Positions 37,110-46,655 of a stretch of 64,000 bases of DNA are shown piece after piece. Position 1 is the stretch's first letter; each line of letters begins with the position of its first letter. Source of the DNA: Streptomyces coffeae. GTDB taxonomy: Bacteria > Actinomycetota > Actinomycetes > Streptomycetales > Streptomycetaceae. The notes beneath the pieces are model-generated. The model was not told the origin of the DNA. It searched no databases and saw only the letters and a program-made list of their open reading frames with translations. A program made the position numbers and the translations under genes. Location of the stretch: the NCBI RefSeq assembly GCF_016741875.1, contig NZ_JAERRF010000004.1, positions 1 through 64,000 on the forward strand, read 5' to 3'.

Positions 37110-39634
37110 TGCGGGTCCCGCTTTCTTGGCTGCGGGAGTACGTCGACCTGCCGGCCGGTGAGACCGGACGTGACGTACAGGCCAAACTCGTCGCCGCCGG
37201 GCTGGAGGTCGAGACGGTCGAGCAGCTCGGTGCCGGCCTCAAGGGCCCCCTGGCGGTGGGGCACGTCCTGGCCATCGAGGAGCTGGAGGGGTTCAAGAAG
37301 CCCATCCGCTACTGCCAGGTGGACGTCGGTGAGGCCAACGGCACCGGTGAGCCGCAGAACATCGTCTGCGGCGCCCGGAACTTCGCCGTGGGCGACAAGG
37401 TCGTCGTGGTGCTGCCCGGTGCCGAACTCCCCGGCGGTTTCGCGATCTCCGCGCGGAAGACCTACGGCAAGGTCTCCGAGGGCATGATCTGCTCCGCCAG
37501 CGAGCTGGGCATGTCCGACGACCACGACGGCATCATCGTGCTGCCGCCGCAGTACGAGCCCGGCACCGACGCCATCGAGCTGCTGGAGCTGGTCGACGAG
37601 GTCCTGGACATCGCCGTCACCCCCGACCGGGGCTACTGCCTGTCGATGCGCGGTGTCGCCCGCGAGACCGCCACCGCCTACGGGCTGCCGCTGCGCGACC
37701 CGGCCCTGCTGGACGTGCCCGCGCCCAACAGCCACGGCTACCCGGTCAAGGTCGCCGACCCGGTCGGCTGCGACCGCTTCACCGCCCGTACCGTCACCGG
37801 TCTTGACCCGCAGGCGCACTCCCCGATCTGGTTGCAGCGCCGCCTCCAGAAGGCGGGGATGCGCCCGGTCTCCCTCGCCGTCGACATCACCAACTATGTG
37901 ATGCTCGAGCTCGGCCAGCCGCTGCACGCCTACGACCGCGGCCGGGTCAACGGCGCGATCGGGGTGCGCCGCGCCGAGCAGGGCGAGAAGTTCACCACCC
38001 TCGACGGCACCAAGCGCCTGCTGGACGCCGAGGACCTGGTCATCACCGACGAGAACGGGCCGATCGGCCTCGCCGGGGTGATGGGCGGTGCCAACACCGA
38101 GATCGCGGACGCGGTGACCGACCCCGAGACCGGAGAGGTGCGCGGCAGCACCGAGGTCGTCATCGAGGCCGCCCACTTCGCGCCCGTCTCGATCGCCCGT
38201 ACCGCCCGCCGCCACAAGCTGTCCTCCGAGGCGTCCCGGCGGTTCGAGCGCGGGGTGGACCCGGAGGCCACCTCGGCGGCGGCCCAGCGCACCGTCGATC
38301 TGCTGGTGCTGCTCGCGGGCGGCACCGCCGAGGCGGGCGTCACCGAGGTCATCTCGCCCAGCGCCCCGCGCACCATCATCCTGCGCGCCGACCACCCGGA
38401 CCGGGTGGCGGGCGTGGCGTACGGCCGGGAGGCCGTGGTGCGCCGTCTCCAGCAGATCGGCTGCGATGTCTACGGCGCCGACGACCTCACCGTCACGGTG
38501 CCCAGCTGGCGGCCGGACCTCACCGACCCCAACGACCTGGCCGAGGAGGTCATCCGGCTCGAGGGGTACGAGAACCTCCCCGCGACGCTGCCGCAGCCGC
38601 CCGCCGGGCGCGGGCTGACCGAGCGTCAGCGGCTGCATCGCCGGGTCGGCCGGGCGCTGGCCGGTGCCGGGTATGTGGAGGCGCTCAACTACCCGTTCAT
38701 CGGCGAGGAGGTGCTCGATCAGTTCGGCCTGGCCGCCGACGACCCGCGCCGGGACCTCGTCACGCTGGTCAACCCGATCGCCGACACCGAGCCCGCGCTG
38801 CGTACCACCCTGCTGCCGGGGCTGCTCGGCGCGCTGCGACGCAACGACGGCCGGGGTGACCACGACCTCGCGCTCTTCGAGACCGGTCTGGTCTTCCGCG
38901 CCAGCGGAGCCCGGCCGACCGCGGTCAGCCTGCCGGTGGACCACCGTCCGACGGACGAGGAGATCGCGCGGCTGGACGCCGCCCTGCCGCGTCAGCCGCG
39001 CCGCGCCGCCGTGGTGCTGGCGGGCGCGCGGGAGCAGGCCGGATGGTGGGGCAAGGACACCCCGGCGGGCTGGGCCGACGCGGTCGAGGCGGGCCGGATC
39101 GTGGCCCGTGAGGCGGGCGTCGAGCTGATCGTCCGCCAGGACCAGCAGGAGCCGTGGCACCCGGGCCGCTGCGCCGCGCTGCTGGCCGTCGTGGACGGTC
39201 AGGAGATCCTGGTGGGCAACGCGGGTGAGCTGCACCCACGGGTCACCAAGGCCCTCGGCCTCCCCGAGCGCACCTGCGCCATGGAGATCGAGCTCGACCG
39301 TCTGGAGGAGGCGGGCTCCGGCACCCTCGAGGCGCCGCGGGTGTCCACCTTCCCGGTGGCCACCCAGGACGTGGCGCTGGTCGTGGACACCGCGGTGGCC
39401 GCGGCCGATGTGGTGGCGGCGCTGCGCGAGGGTGCGGGTGAACTGCTCGAATCCCTGCGGCTGTTCGACGTCTTCACCGGTGAACAGCTCGGTGAGGGCA
39501 AGAAGTCGCTGGCCTACGCGCTCCGCTTCCGCGCCCCCGACCGCACGCTGACCGCCGATGAGATCGCGGCGGCCCGTGACGCGGCGGTGGCCCTCGCGGC
39601 CGAGCGCACCGGAGCCGTGCTCCGCGGCGCCTGA
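37109..39634 (+). CDS. pheT: Phenylalanine--tRNA ligase beta subunit
   Basis: An 841-residue subunit of full length. The N-terminal B1 part and the tRNA-binding EMAP/OB domain (about 40-150, with [13 protein letters not shown] and [10 protein letters not shown]) come first. The B3/B4 region with editing site ([24 protein letters not shown]), the B5 domain, the catalytic-like core ([26 protein letters not shown]) and the C-terminal anticodon-recognition FDX-ACB domain ([15 protein letters not shown] ... [16 protein letters not shown]) follow. It overlaps the pheS stop and is co-translated. A 15-bp terminator hairpin follows. Confidence 0.97.
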
Positions 39635-39670
39635 CGCCTCGTTGCGACCGGCTGACTCCGGTCGTGCGCC

Positions 39671-39712
39671 GCACAAGGGCGCGCCTCGCATGCGCGGGGC
39701 GCGCCCTTGTGC
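39671..39712 (+). terminator. Terminator of the pheST operon
   Basis: GCACAAGGGCGCGCC (39671-39685) pairs perfectly with GGCGCGCCCTTGTGC (39698-39712), leaving a 12-base loop, 36 bases after the pheT stop. Confidence 0.93.
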
Positions 39713-39926
39713 GCGTGGCTCGCTCTCCCGTCCGTCCCGCGGCGCGGTGTTCGGGCTCCACTCGAGAAGGGCTTCACACGATCAGGTGAGAATCGGAAGC
39801 CTCTGGTCCATTTAGCAGTGACGGTCGCGAGAATCGTCCCGGTCGCACGGCGCAGGTCGGACCCGAGTCAGAAATCGGCTCCAGGGTCCCGCCGACCGTC
39901 TCATTGGCTGTGAACGGGGGCGTCAC

Positions 39927-41141
39927 ATGAGGGGAAGCAGTGCGGGAGGCGGGCCGCCGGGAGCGGCCCCACCCTGCGGGCGAAGGGCCGCCGCCGCGCT
40001 GCTGTGCGGATGGCTGCTCAGCATCGTCATCTGGGAGCTGAGCTGTCCCTACGGACCACGGCTGATCCAGCTCCTGGCCGCCTCGCCCGCCATCGCCTGC
40101 GCCTTCACCGGCAGCAGACGGTGCATGCTGCTCGGCGGCGCGAGCGCGCTGTTCGCCCTCGTCCCGCTCGGCATCCCCGGACCGGAGAGCTCCGCCGATC
40201 ACCCGTGCGCCCGCGTGGGCGCCTGCGTGGCCATCCTCACCGCGGTCGCGGCCGGCTATCTGACCACCGGCCGCCACTCCCGGCTGGTCCGCGAACTGGA
40301 GCGGGCCCAGGAGGTGGCGGCCGCCGCCCAGCAGGCCGTGCTGCGTCCACTGCCGCCCCGTCTGGAGGGCATCGAGTTGGCGGGCGGCCATCTGTCGGCC
40401 AGCCGCGGCGCGGCGGTCGGCGGCGACCTCTACGAGGTGCTGGCCACCCCCTACGGCCTCCGCGCCGTCATCGGTGACGCCCGCGGCCACGGCCTCGCCG
40501 CCATCGGCACCGTCGCCGCCGTCCTCGGCAGCTTCCGCGAGGCCGCCCACGAGGAGCGCGGGCTCGGCGACGTCCTGCGGCGGCTGGACCGCGCCCTGGA
40601 GCGCCATCTGCGCGAGCGCGCGGGCGGCGCGTACACCCCGGAGAGTCCCGAGGCCGAGGAGTTCGTGACCGTCCTGCTGCTGGAGGTGGGCCCGGACGGC
40701 GAGGTCACCGCGCTCAACTGCGGCCACCCATGGCCGTACCGGCTCCTGGAGCAGCCGGTCGGCCCGGCCACCGCCCGGCAGACCACGCCGGGTGAGGTGC
40801 TGCCCCCGCTCGGCCTCTTCCCGCTCCCCGCCGAACTGCCCCTGGCCCACTGCGCACCGCTGCCCCCCGGGGACGCGCTGGTGCTGCACACCGACGGCGC
40901 CGAGGACGCCCGGGACGCGGACGGCACCTTCTTCCCGCTGCGCCGCGCCCTCGCCGAGGCCGCGGGTGCGGGGCCCATCGTCCCGGCCACGGTGGTCGAG
41001 GGGGTGCGCTCGGCGGTGCTGCGCCACACCGGAGGGCGGCTCGCCGACGACATCGCGCTGGTGGCGCTGCGCAACGACCGCCGACCGCTGTCCGCCACCC
41101 CCTCGCTCTCCGTCCCAACCGGCGATGCCCGGCACCGCTAG
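39927..41141 (+). CDS. PP2C/SpoIIE-type serine phosphatase with N-terminal membrane segments
   Basis: A 404-residue protein. Three hydrophobic segments in the first 115 residues (AAALLCGWLLSIVIWELSC, LIQLLAASPAIACAF, VAILTAVAAGYL) anchor a C-terminal SpoIIE domain. It holds the metal motifs GGDLYE, GDARGHG and, near the end, LADDIALVALR. Such enzymes dephosphorylate anti-sigma antagonists. A coiled helix (RLVRELERAQEVAAAAQQAVLRPLPP) links the two parts. Start ATG 39927 is behind GGGGGC. The TAG stop is formed by a TA plus the first G of the MITE at 41141, so the original C-terminus may have been cut. Confidence 0.9.
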   Translation: MRGSSAGGGPPGAAPPCGRRAAAALLCGWLLSIVIWELSCPYGPRLIQLLAASPAIACAFTGSRRCMLLGGASALFALVPLGIPGPESSADHPCARVGACVAILTAVAAGYLTTGRHSRLVRELERAQEVAAAAQQAVLRPLPPRLEGIELAGGHLSASRGAAVGGDLYEVLATPYGLRAVIGDARGHGLAAIGTVAAVLGSFREAAHEERGLGDVLRRLDRALERHLRERAGGAYTPESPEAEEFVTVLLLEVGPDGEVTALNCGHPWPYRLLEQPVGPATARQTTPGEVLPPLGLFPLPAELPLAHCAPLPPGDALVLHTDGAEDARDADGTFFPLRRALAEAAGAGPIVPATVVEGVRSAVLRHTGGRLADDIALVALRNDRRPLSATPSLSVPTGDARHR

Positions 41142-41303
41142 GCCCTGTCCGGCGGATCTCATCGGGCCCGCGACGCCTGGCACCGCACCTCGCTGCGTTG
41201 TCGGAGTCGCCCGAGTACGCCCAGTACGAGGGCGATCCTCCGCCTTGCGCCGCACGGCACCAGACGCCGCGGGCTACTCCTCAAAGATCCACCGGACAGG
41301 GCC
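41141..41303 (-). mobile_element. 163-bp MITE-like inverted-repeat element, copy 2
   Basis: Ends GGCCCTGTCCGGCGGATC (41141-41158) and GATCCACCGGACAGGGCC (41286-41303) form inverted repeats matching at 17 of 18. The interior is the reverse complement of the element at 31654, with scattered substitutions. TA precedes it and TG follows, so a TA duplication would have to be degraded on the right. No transposase frame is present. It abuts the dispersed repeat at 41305. Confidence 0.82.
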
Positions 41304-41304
41304 T

Positions 41305-41410
41305 GGGCACTCCGCGGGAAGTGCCGCGAGGCGCGGTCGTTCGTCCGCGGCCGCGTTGTGGCCGGCCGCGCCCACGCGGCGGAGCCGCACATCGACACAG
41401 CCCCGCGCCC
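41305..41410 (-). repeat. Dispersed intergenic repeat, copy 2 (full)
   Basis: Reverse-complement copy of the 4785-4887 repeat, starting right behind the MITE. It shares the GGCTCCGCCGCGTGGGCGCGG core (on the minus strand) and the CCGCGGACGAA and CCCGCGGAG segments with few changes. The following 135 bases to the next gene hold only a probable promoter (TTACGCT region near 41511) for the TPR regulator. Confidence 0.78.
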
Positions 41411-41545
41411 CTTCGGGCGCGACCGAACCGCACCGGACTCCAGCGAGCCCGCCCAGCGTCCGTCCGGAGAGCCACTGGCCGTTTCACACCCCGTGCGAAA
41501 TCCCCTCCGTTACGCTGGCGCCACCGAGGGCGCCGGGAGGGCGAG

Positions 41546-42883
41546 ATGGAGCCCAACACACTGCTCGACTCCGTACTCGACGAGGCCGGGATCTCCCATG
41601 CGGGCCTCGCCGCGCACATCAACGAGGCGGGCCGGGCACGAGGCATGACACTGCGGTACGAACACACCGCGGTGGCGCGCTGGCTGAAGGGGCAGCGTCC
41701 GCGCGGCCATGTGCCGGACCTGATCTGCGAGGTGCTCGGCGAACGGCTGCGCCGCGCCCTCACTCTGGACGACATCGGGCTCGGCACCCCCGGCAGCCCC
41801 CGCGCCCCCGCCACCCCGCTCTCGGGGTTCGTCGAGCGGGCCACCGCACTGTGGCGGTCCGACGAGCAGCAGCGCCCGCATGTCATCGCCGCCCCCGCGG
41901 TCACCGGCACCTCCGCCGTCATCCCGGTGTGGGAGTGGGAGAACCCGCCCGAGGACTCCGATGTCTCCCGCCACGGGCTGACCCGCGTCAGCATGTCCGA
42001 CATCGAGATGCTGCGCGCGGCCCGCGCCCACTACGAGCAGCTGTACCGCAAGGCCGGGGGAGTGGCGACCCGGGCCCGTGTCGTGGGCTTCCTCAACGCC
42101 GAGACCGCGCCCCTGCTGCGCGGCAGCTACCCCGACGAGACCGGCCGTCAACTCCACCGCGCCACCGGCGGATTGGTGGCCATCGCCGGTATCTGCGCCT
42201 ACGACTCCGACGCCCACGGCCTGGCCCAGCGCTACTTCCACCAGGCGCTGCGCCTCGCCAAGGCCAGCGGCGACCGGGGACTGGGCGCCTATGTGATAGC
42301 GCTGCTGGTCAACCAGTCGCTGTTCCTGCGGGAGTACCGGCAGGCGGTCGCCTTCGCCGAGTCGGCGCTGCGCGCCGCGGGCACCCAGATCACCCCCGCG
42401 CTCGCCGCCGATCTGTATGCCATGCAGGCCAAGGCGTACGCCCGGCTCGGCGACGGCACCGGGGCGCTGGCCTGCATCCGGCGGGCCGAGACCGCAGCCG
42501 ACCGGATCCGGCCGGGCCAGGAGCCCGACGAGACCGGCTATGTGCAGCCGGGCCTGGTCAACGTCCAGGTGGCCGAGGCGCTGCTGAGCCTCGGCGACCT
42601 CGGCGGCGCCCGGGAGCACGCCACCGCCGCCGTCGGCACCCCCGCGCACGACCGGGGACGGGTGCACCGGCTCGCCATGCTCACCCACATCGAGCTGCGC
42701 ACCGGCGACGCGGACCGGGCCGGCGCCACCGCGGTGGAGATGACCGAGCGGGCTCGCGGGATGGAGTCCCAGCGGTTACGCGACCGGCTGCGCGCGGTCC
42801 GGGAACACCTCGTGGCCAGCGGATGCGCCGCGACGAACGAGGCCGCGGAACTCATCGACGGGGCACTGCGCGTACCTCTCTGA
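41546..42883 (+). CDS. TPR-containing regulator (NsdA-like)
   Basis: A 445-residue protein. The first 80 residues form an HTH-like region (LLDSVLDEAGISHAGLAAHIN, then TAVARWLKGQRPRGHVPDLI). The rest is a helical tetratricopeptide array (GLAQRYFHQALRLAKASGD, QAVAFAESALRAAG, AKAYARLGDGTGALACIRRAE, VAEALLSLGDLGGAREHATAA). This is the layout of NsdA/NsdB, negative regulators of development and antibiotic production in S. coelicolor; whether it is one of them is not settled. ATG 41546 follows GGGAGGG. It is a single gene downstream of two repeat elements. Confidence 0.85.
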   Translation: MEPNTLLDSVLDEAGISHAGLAAHINEAGRARGMTLRYEHTAVARWLKGQRPRGHVPDLICEVLGERLRRALTLDDIGLGTPGSPRAPATPLSGFVERATALWRSDEQQRPHVIAAPAVTGTSAVIPVWEWENPPEDSDVSRHGLTRVSMSDIEMLRAARAHYEQLYRKAGGVATRARVVGFLNAETAPLLRGSYPDETGRQLHRATGGLVAIAGICAYDSDAHGLAQRYFHQALRLAKASGDRGLGAYVIALLVNQSLFLREYRQAVAFAESALRAAGTQITPALAADLYAMQAKAYARLGDGTGALACIRRAETAADRIRPGQEPDETGYVQPGLVNVQVAEALLSLGDLGGAREHATAAVGTPAHDRGRVHRLAMLTHIELRTGDADRAGATAVEMTERARGMESQRLRDRLRAVREHLVASGCAATNEAAELIDGALRVPL

Positions 42884-42950
42884 GCGCGGTCCGCACTCTC
42901 GTCAGCGGCTGGCCGGGGATTGCCATCTGTGCGGCGAAAGGTGGCCGGTA

Positions 42951-43481
42951 GTGCGGTGGAAGAACCTCAAGGAGCGGACCGTGTACGAGAACCGGTGGTT
43001 CCGGGTCAATCTCGCCGATGTCAGACTCCCCGACGGCCGCCACCTGGACCACTATCTGATCCGGCTGCGCCCGGTGGCCGTGGCCACCGTGGTCAACGCG
43101 GCCAATGAGGTGCTGCTGCTGTGGCGGCACCGCTTCATCACCGACGCCTGGGGCTGGGAACTGGCCGCGGGGGTGGTCGAGGACGGGGAGAGCGTGGAGG
43201 ACGCCGCGGCGCGGGAGATGGAGGAGGAGACCGGCTGGCGCCCGGGGCCGCTGCGCCATCTGCTCTCCGTCGAACCGTCCAACGGGCTCACCGACGCCCG
43301 CCACCACATCTACTGGGCCGAGGAGGCCGCGTACGTCGGTCACCCGGAGGACGACTTCGAGTCCGACCGCCGGGAGTGGGTGCCGCTGAAGTCGGTGCCC
43401 GACCTGGTCGCGCGGGGTGAGGTGCCCGCGGCCAACATGGCGGCGGCGTTGCTGCTGCTCCACCACATCCGCCTCGGCTGA
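42951..43481 (+). CDS. NUDIX hydrolase
   Basis: A 176-residue pyrophosphohydrolase. The complete Nudix box G-x5-E-x7-REVxEExG is seen as GVVEDGESVEDAAAREMEEETG. The N-terminal segment VYENRWFRVNLADVRLPDG and the RLRPVAVATVV strand are like ADP-ribose pyrophosphatase relatives, so nucleoside diphosphate sugars are plausible substrates. GTG 42951 is preceded by AGGTGG. It lies 67 bases behind the TPR regulator and is convergent with the small gene at 43528. Confidence 0.92.
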   Translation: MRWKNLKERTVYENRWFRVNLADVRLPDGRHLDHYLIRLRPVAVATVVNAANEVLLLWRHRFITDAWGWELAAGVVEDGESVEDAAAREMEEETGWRPGPLRHLLSVEPSNGLTDARHHIYWAEEAAYVGHPEDDFESDRREWVPLKSVPDLVARGEVPAANMAAALLLLHHIRLG

Positions 43482-43490
43482 CCGCGGGCA

Positions 43491-43525
43491 CGGACGACGG
43501 CACCTCGCGGCACTTACCGCGGAGC
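43491..43525 (+). repeat. Dispersed intergenic repeat, copy 3 (3' fragment)
   Basis: CGGACGACGGCACCTCGCGG and the following CACTTACCGCGGAGC repeat the last third of the 4785-4887 element. CGCGG/CCGCG can form a small hairpin. It lies exactly between two convergent genes, so it may serve as a shared terminator. Confidence 0.68.
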
Positions 43526-43527
43526 GG

Positions 43528-43785
43528 CTAGCGCCCGGCCGCCTGCCACACCGCGAGCGCCAGCGAGGAGAGGCCGGTGAGAGCGGCGATGGAGGGCAGT
43601 GGCCAGCGCCCGTGTTCCAGTATCCTGACCCGGCCGGCCAGTTGACCGACGTCCTCCTCCGCCTGTTCCCCCCGGTGGTCGAGCAGGGCGAGCCGGCCGT
43701 CGACCCGGGCGAAGCCCACATCGACGGTGCGTCGGAGTTCCGCGAGCTCCACGGATAACGCGGCGTGGTCGGGCTCGGTGGTCAC
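43528..43785 (-). CDS. Small coiled-coil protein with C-terminal membrane anchor
   Basis: An 85-residue protein with no recognised family. Residues 8-60 have a heptad pattern (ALSVELAELRRTVDVGFARVDGRLALL) predicting a coiled coil. The last 20 residues (SIAALTGLSSLALAVWQAAG) form a single transmembrane helix, so it is probably tail-anchored. The GTG at 43785 has AAGGGGATC before it on the minus strand. A perfect GTCAACCGTTGAC palindrome lies 49 bases upstream. Confidence 0.78.
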   Translation of the reverse strand: MTTEPDHAALSVELAELRRTVDVGFARVDGRLALLDHRGEQAEEDVGQLAGRVRILEHGRWPLPSIAALTGLSSLALAVWQAAGR

Positions 43786-43833
43786 GGGTTGATCCCCTTC
43801 CGGATGTACGTCCGTGCAGTGGTCACGCAGAGA

Positions 43834-43846
43834 GTCAACCGTTGAC
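43834..43846. promoter_or_regulatory. 13-bp perfect palindrome upstream of the coiled-coil gene
   Basis: GTCAAC-C-GTTGAC lies in the 420-base gap between the coiled-coil gene and the dehydrogenase gene. The rest of the gap shows no convincing gene. It holds a run of CCGTTT-like hexamers (43938-43968) and a GGCGCC...GGCGCC hairpin (44114-44133) that may end the dehydrogenase transcript. Confidence 0.5.
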
Positions 43847-44207
43847 CGGGGTCGCGCGGGAGAGTGTGCGGCGGGGGTGTGCGAGTCACCGGCGCACACC
43901 CCGTGCGAATGCCGGTGCGGCCCCGGCCCGGCCCTTCCGTTTCCCGTTCCGTTTGCCGTTTCGCCTACGGCGTGTTCCGGCCATCCGCGGGTACCCGGGG
44001 CAGGCATGGGAGTGGGCTTCACGCTGAGTGACCGGTGTGCGGCAGTTCGCCGAGCTCCTTCGTCCGGCGCGATGCCGTCAGAGGGCTGACCACCGCGGCC
44101 ACCGGGTGGACCGGGCGCCCTGGAAAAGGCGCCGGGACCGCCCGAGCCGGGAGGCCCGCGCGGAGGAGGAGGCCGCCCGCCCCGGTGAGCGGATCAGTAC
44201 ATCCGGA

Positions 44208-45065
44208 TCAGTACAGGTAAAAGCCCGAGCCGGTCTTACGGCCCAGCCGTCCCGCATCCACCATGCGCAGCAGCAGCGGGGGAGCGGCGTACAGCGGCTC
44301 CTTGTACTCCGAATACATCGAGTCGGCGATGGCCGCGATGGTGTCCAGACCGATCAGATCGGACAGCTTGAGCGGGCCCATCGGATGGGCGCAGCCCATC
44401 TCCATGCCGTTGTCGATGTCCTCCCGGCTGGCGATCCCGGACTCGAACATCCGGATCGCGGAGAGCAGATACGGGATGAGCAGCGCGTTGACCACAAATC
44501 CGGAGCGGTCCTGGGCCCGGATGGCGTGCTTGCCCAAAGCGTCGTGCACCAGCGCCTCGGCGCGCTTGATGGTCTCGTCGCCGGTGGTCAGCGCCGGGAC
44601 CAGCTCGATCAGCGCCTGCACCGGGGCCGGATTGAAGAAGTGGATGCCGATGACCTGGTCCGGCCGCGAGGTGGCCACGGCCAGCTTGACCAGCGGGATG
44701 GAGGAGGTATTGGAGGCCAGGATCGCGTCCGGACGGGTCACCACCTGGTCGAGCACCTGGAAGATCTCGGTCTTGACCTGCTCGTTCTCCACGACGGCCT
44801 CGATGACCAGATCGCGGTCGGCGAATTCCCCCAGATCCGTGGTGAAGCTCAGCCGCTCCAGCGTCGCGTCCCGCTCCTCCTCGGTGATCTTGCCGCGTTC
44901 GGCGGCCTTGCCGAGGGAGTTGGTCAGGCGGGTCCGGCCGATCTCCAGGGCCTCGCCGGTGGTCTCCGCGACCATGACGTCCAGGCCGGAACGGGCGCAC
45001 ACCTCCGCGATGCCCGCGCCCATCTGGCCGCAGCCCACCACTCCGACGCGTTCGATGTCGGTCAC
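44208..45065 (-). CDS. 3-hydroxybutyryl/3-hydroxyacyl-CoA dehydrogenase
   Basis: A 285-residue NAD(P)-dependent dehydrogenase (Hbd/FadB2 type). Rossmann loop GCGQMGAG starts at residue 11; catalytic Ser and His are in SNTSSIPL and GIHFFNPAPVQALIELVPA, with the Asn in the NALLIPYLLSAIRMFE helix. It interconverts acetoacetyl-CoA and 3-hydroxybutyryl-CoA in fatty acid or polyhydroxybutyrate metabolism or in CoA-ester supply for polyketides. GTG 45065 is chosen because AAAGG lies seven bases before it; GTG 45086 would add seven residues. A direct repeat GGATCAGTACA occurs around the stop codon. Confidence 0.93.
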   Translation of the reverse strand: MTDIERVGVVGCGQMGAGIAEVCARSGLDVMVAETTGEALEIGRTRLTNSLGKAAERGKITEEERDATLERLSFTTDLGEFADRDLVIEAVVENEQVKTEIFQVLDQVVTRPDAILASNTSSIPLVKLAVATSRPDQVIGIHFFNPAPVQALIELVPALTTGDETIKRAEALVHDALGKHAIRAQDRSGFVVNALLIPYLLSAIRMFESGIASREDIDNGMEMGCAHPMGPLKLSDLIGLDTIAAIADSMYSEYKEPLYAAPPLLLRMVDAGRLGRKTGSGFYLY

Positions 45066-45405
45066 ATCGTGCCTTTCGCTGATCACTGATCTGTCTGCCG
45101 ACTGTGTGGTCCCCCTGCCGCCCCAGACGTTACCTGCCGGTTATGGGCAGGGGACGGGGCGGGGCCGGATTCACCCGGCGCGCTCCGCCCGCTGTCACCG
45201 CTGCGTCACCACCCGTTTCGGTGTGGACGCGCGCGCCCGGATGCCCGCGCGGGAAGAGTGAAGTCACCGGGGTTCGGCGGCCGGCGGGGCCGACCGTCGC
45301 GGGAACCGCGGCAAGCATTGCCGGGCGCCCCCAAGAGCCGCATCATCAGCGGGAGTTGTGGGCTACAGCGGGAGTCATCGGCACGCGGCGAGTGAGGAGT
45401 CGGGC
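45066..45405. other. 340-base divergent intergenic region
   Basis: Gap between the dehydrogenase and the glycosidase genes. It must hold both promoters. I see a small inverted repeat CCTGCC...GGCAGG (45133-45151) but no gene, clear -10 box or known operator. Confidence 0.5.
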
Positions 45406-46638
45406 ATGGGACAGATCACGCGCAGAAGTCTGACGGTGGCGGCCGCCGGGGCGCTGGCCGGCGCGGCCACGGCGGGCGAGGCGGCGGCGGCCGGACGGGA
45501 GACGCGGCGGCGCCCCGAGTTCCGCGGGATGTGGCTGGCCACCGTCGCCAACCGGGACTGGCCCTCCCGGCCCGGTCTTCCCCCCGAGCAGCAGCGGGCC
45601 GAGCTGCTCGCCGCCCTGGACACCGCCGTCCTGCGCAGGCTCAACGCGGTGATCTTCCAGGTGCGGCCGACCGCCGACGCGCTGTGGCCCTCGCCGTACG
45701 AGCCGTGGGCGGAGTACCTCACCGGCGCGCAGGGGCAGGACCCGGGCTGGGATCCGCTGGGCACCGCCGTACGGGAGGCGCACCGGCGCGGTCTGGAGCT
45801 GCACGCCTGGTTCAACCCCTACCGCGTCGCCAATCACACCGATCCCGGCAGGCTGGTCCCCACCCACCCCGCCCGTCGCCACCCCGAGTGGATCGTGAGG
45901 TATGGCGGAAAGCTCTACTACAACCCCGGGCTGCCCGAGGTCCGCCGCTTCGTCCAGGACGCGATGCTGGACGCCGTCGTCCGCTACGACATCGACGCCG
46001 TCCACTGGGACGACTACTTCTACCCCTATCCGGTCGCGGGCCAGGTCTTCGACGACAACGACGCCTATGCCCGCTACGGCGCGTGCTTTCCGGACCGGGC
46101 CGCCTGGCGCCGGGACAACATCGACCGCCTGGTGCGCGAGACGGCCGTACGGATCAAGCGGCTGAAGCCGGGGGTGCGCTTCGGTATCAGCCCGTTCGCC
46201 GTGTGGCGCAACGCGGCCACCGATCCGCGTGGCTCGCGGACCACCGCCGGGGTGCAGACCTACGACGACCTGTACGCGGACACCCGCGGCTGGGTGCGGC
46301 GGGGCTGGCTGGACTATGTCGTTCCGCAGGTGTACTGGAACATCGGATTCGCCGCCGCCGACTACGCCGAACTGGTGCCGTGGTGGGCGGACACGGTGCG
46401 CGGCACCGGGGCGCGGCTCTACATCGGCGAGGCGCTGTACAAGGCGGGCGATCCGGCGCAGCCCACCCCCTGGCAGGACCCCACCGAGCTGTCCCGCCAT
46501 CTCACCTTCGACCGGGATTTCCCCCAGGTCAGGGGAAACGTCTTCTTCTCCGCAAAGGAAGTGGCCGCCGACCGCAACGGCGCCATGGCGCGTGTGGTCG
46601 CCGACCACTACGGGTGCCGGGTGCGTCCGCCCCGCTGA
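45406..46638 (+). CDS. Secreted glycosyl hydrolase-like 10 (GHL10/DUF187) protein
   Basis: A 410-residue exported protein. A Tat signal (RRSLTVAAAGALAGAATAG, residues 5-23) precedes a TIM-barrel GHL10 domain: EFRGMWLATVANRDWPS, NAVIFQVRPTADALWPS, GLELHAWFNPYR, DAVHWDDYFYPYP and VPQVYWNIGF. Proteins of this group act on peptidoglycan-like or other beta-linked glycans outside the cell; the substrate is not proven. ATG 45406 follows GAGGAG at the right distance, while the frame to 45358 would displace the twin-arginine motif. Confidence 0.92.
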   Translation: MGQITRRSLTVAAAGALAGAATAGEAAAAGRETRRRPEFRGMWLATVANRDWPSRPGLPPEQQRAELLAALDTAVLRRLNAVIFQVRPTADALWPSPYEPWAEYLTGAQGQDPGWDPLGTAVREAHRRGLELHAWFNPYRVANHTDPGRLVPTHPARRHPEWIVRYGGKLYYNPGLPEVRRFVQDAMLDAVVRYDIDAVHWDDYFYPYPVAGQVFDDNDAYARYGACFPDRAAWRRDNIDRLVRETAVRIKRLKPGVRFGISPFAVWRNAATDPRGSRTTAGVQTYDDLYADTRGWVRRGWLDYVVPQVYWNIGFAAADYAELVPWWADTVRGTGARLYIGEALYKAGDPAQPTPWQDPTELSRHLTFDRDFPQVRGNVFFSAKEVAADRNGAMARVVADHYGCRVRPPR

Positions 46639-46655
46639 GCCGGATCCGCGGCGCG

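Noticed and set aside
43814..44089. Small plus-strand frames in the 43.8-44.1 kb gap
   Set aside because: No ribosome site, Arg/Pro-rich composition and they run through repeats and the palindrome; no protein family seen.
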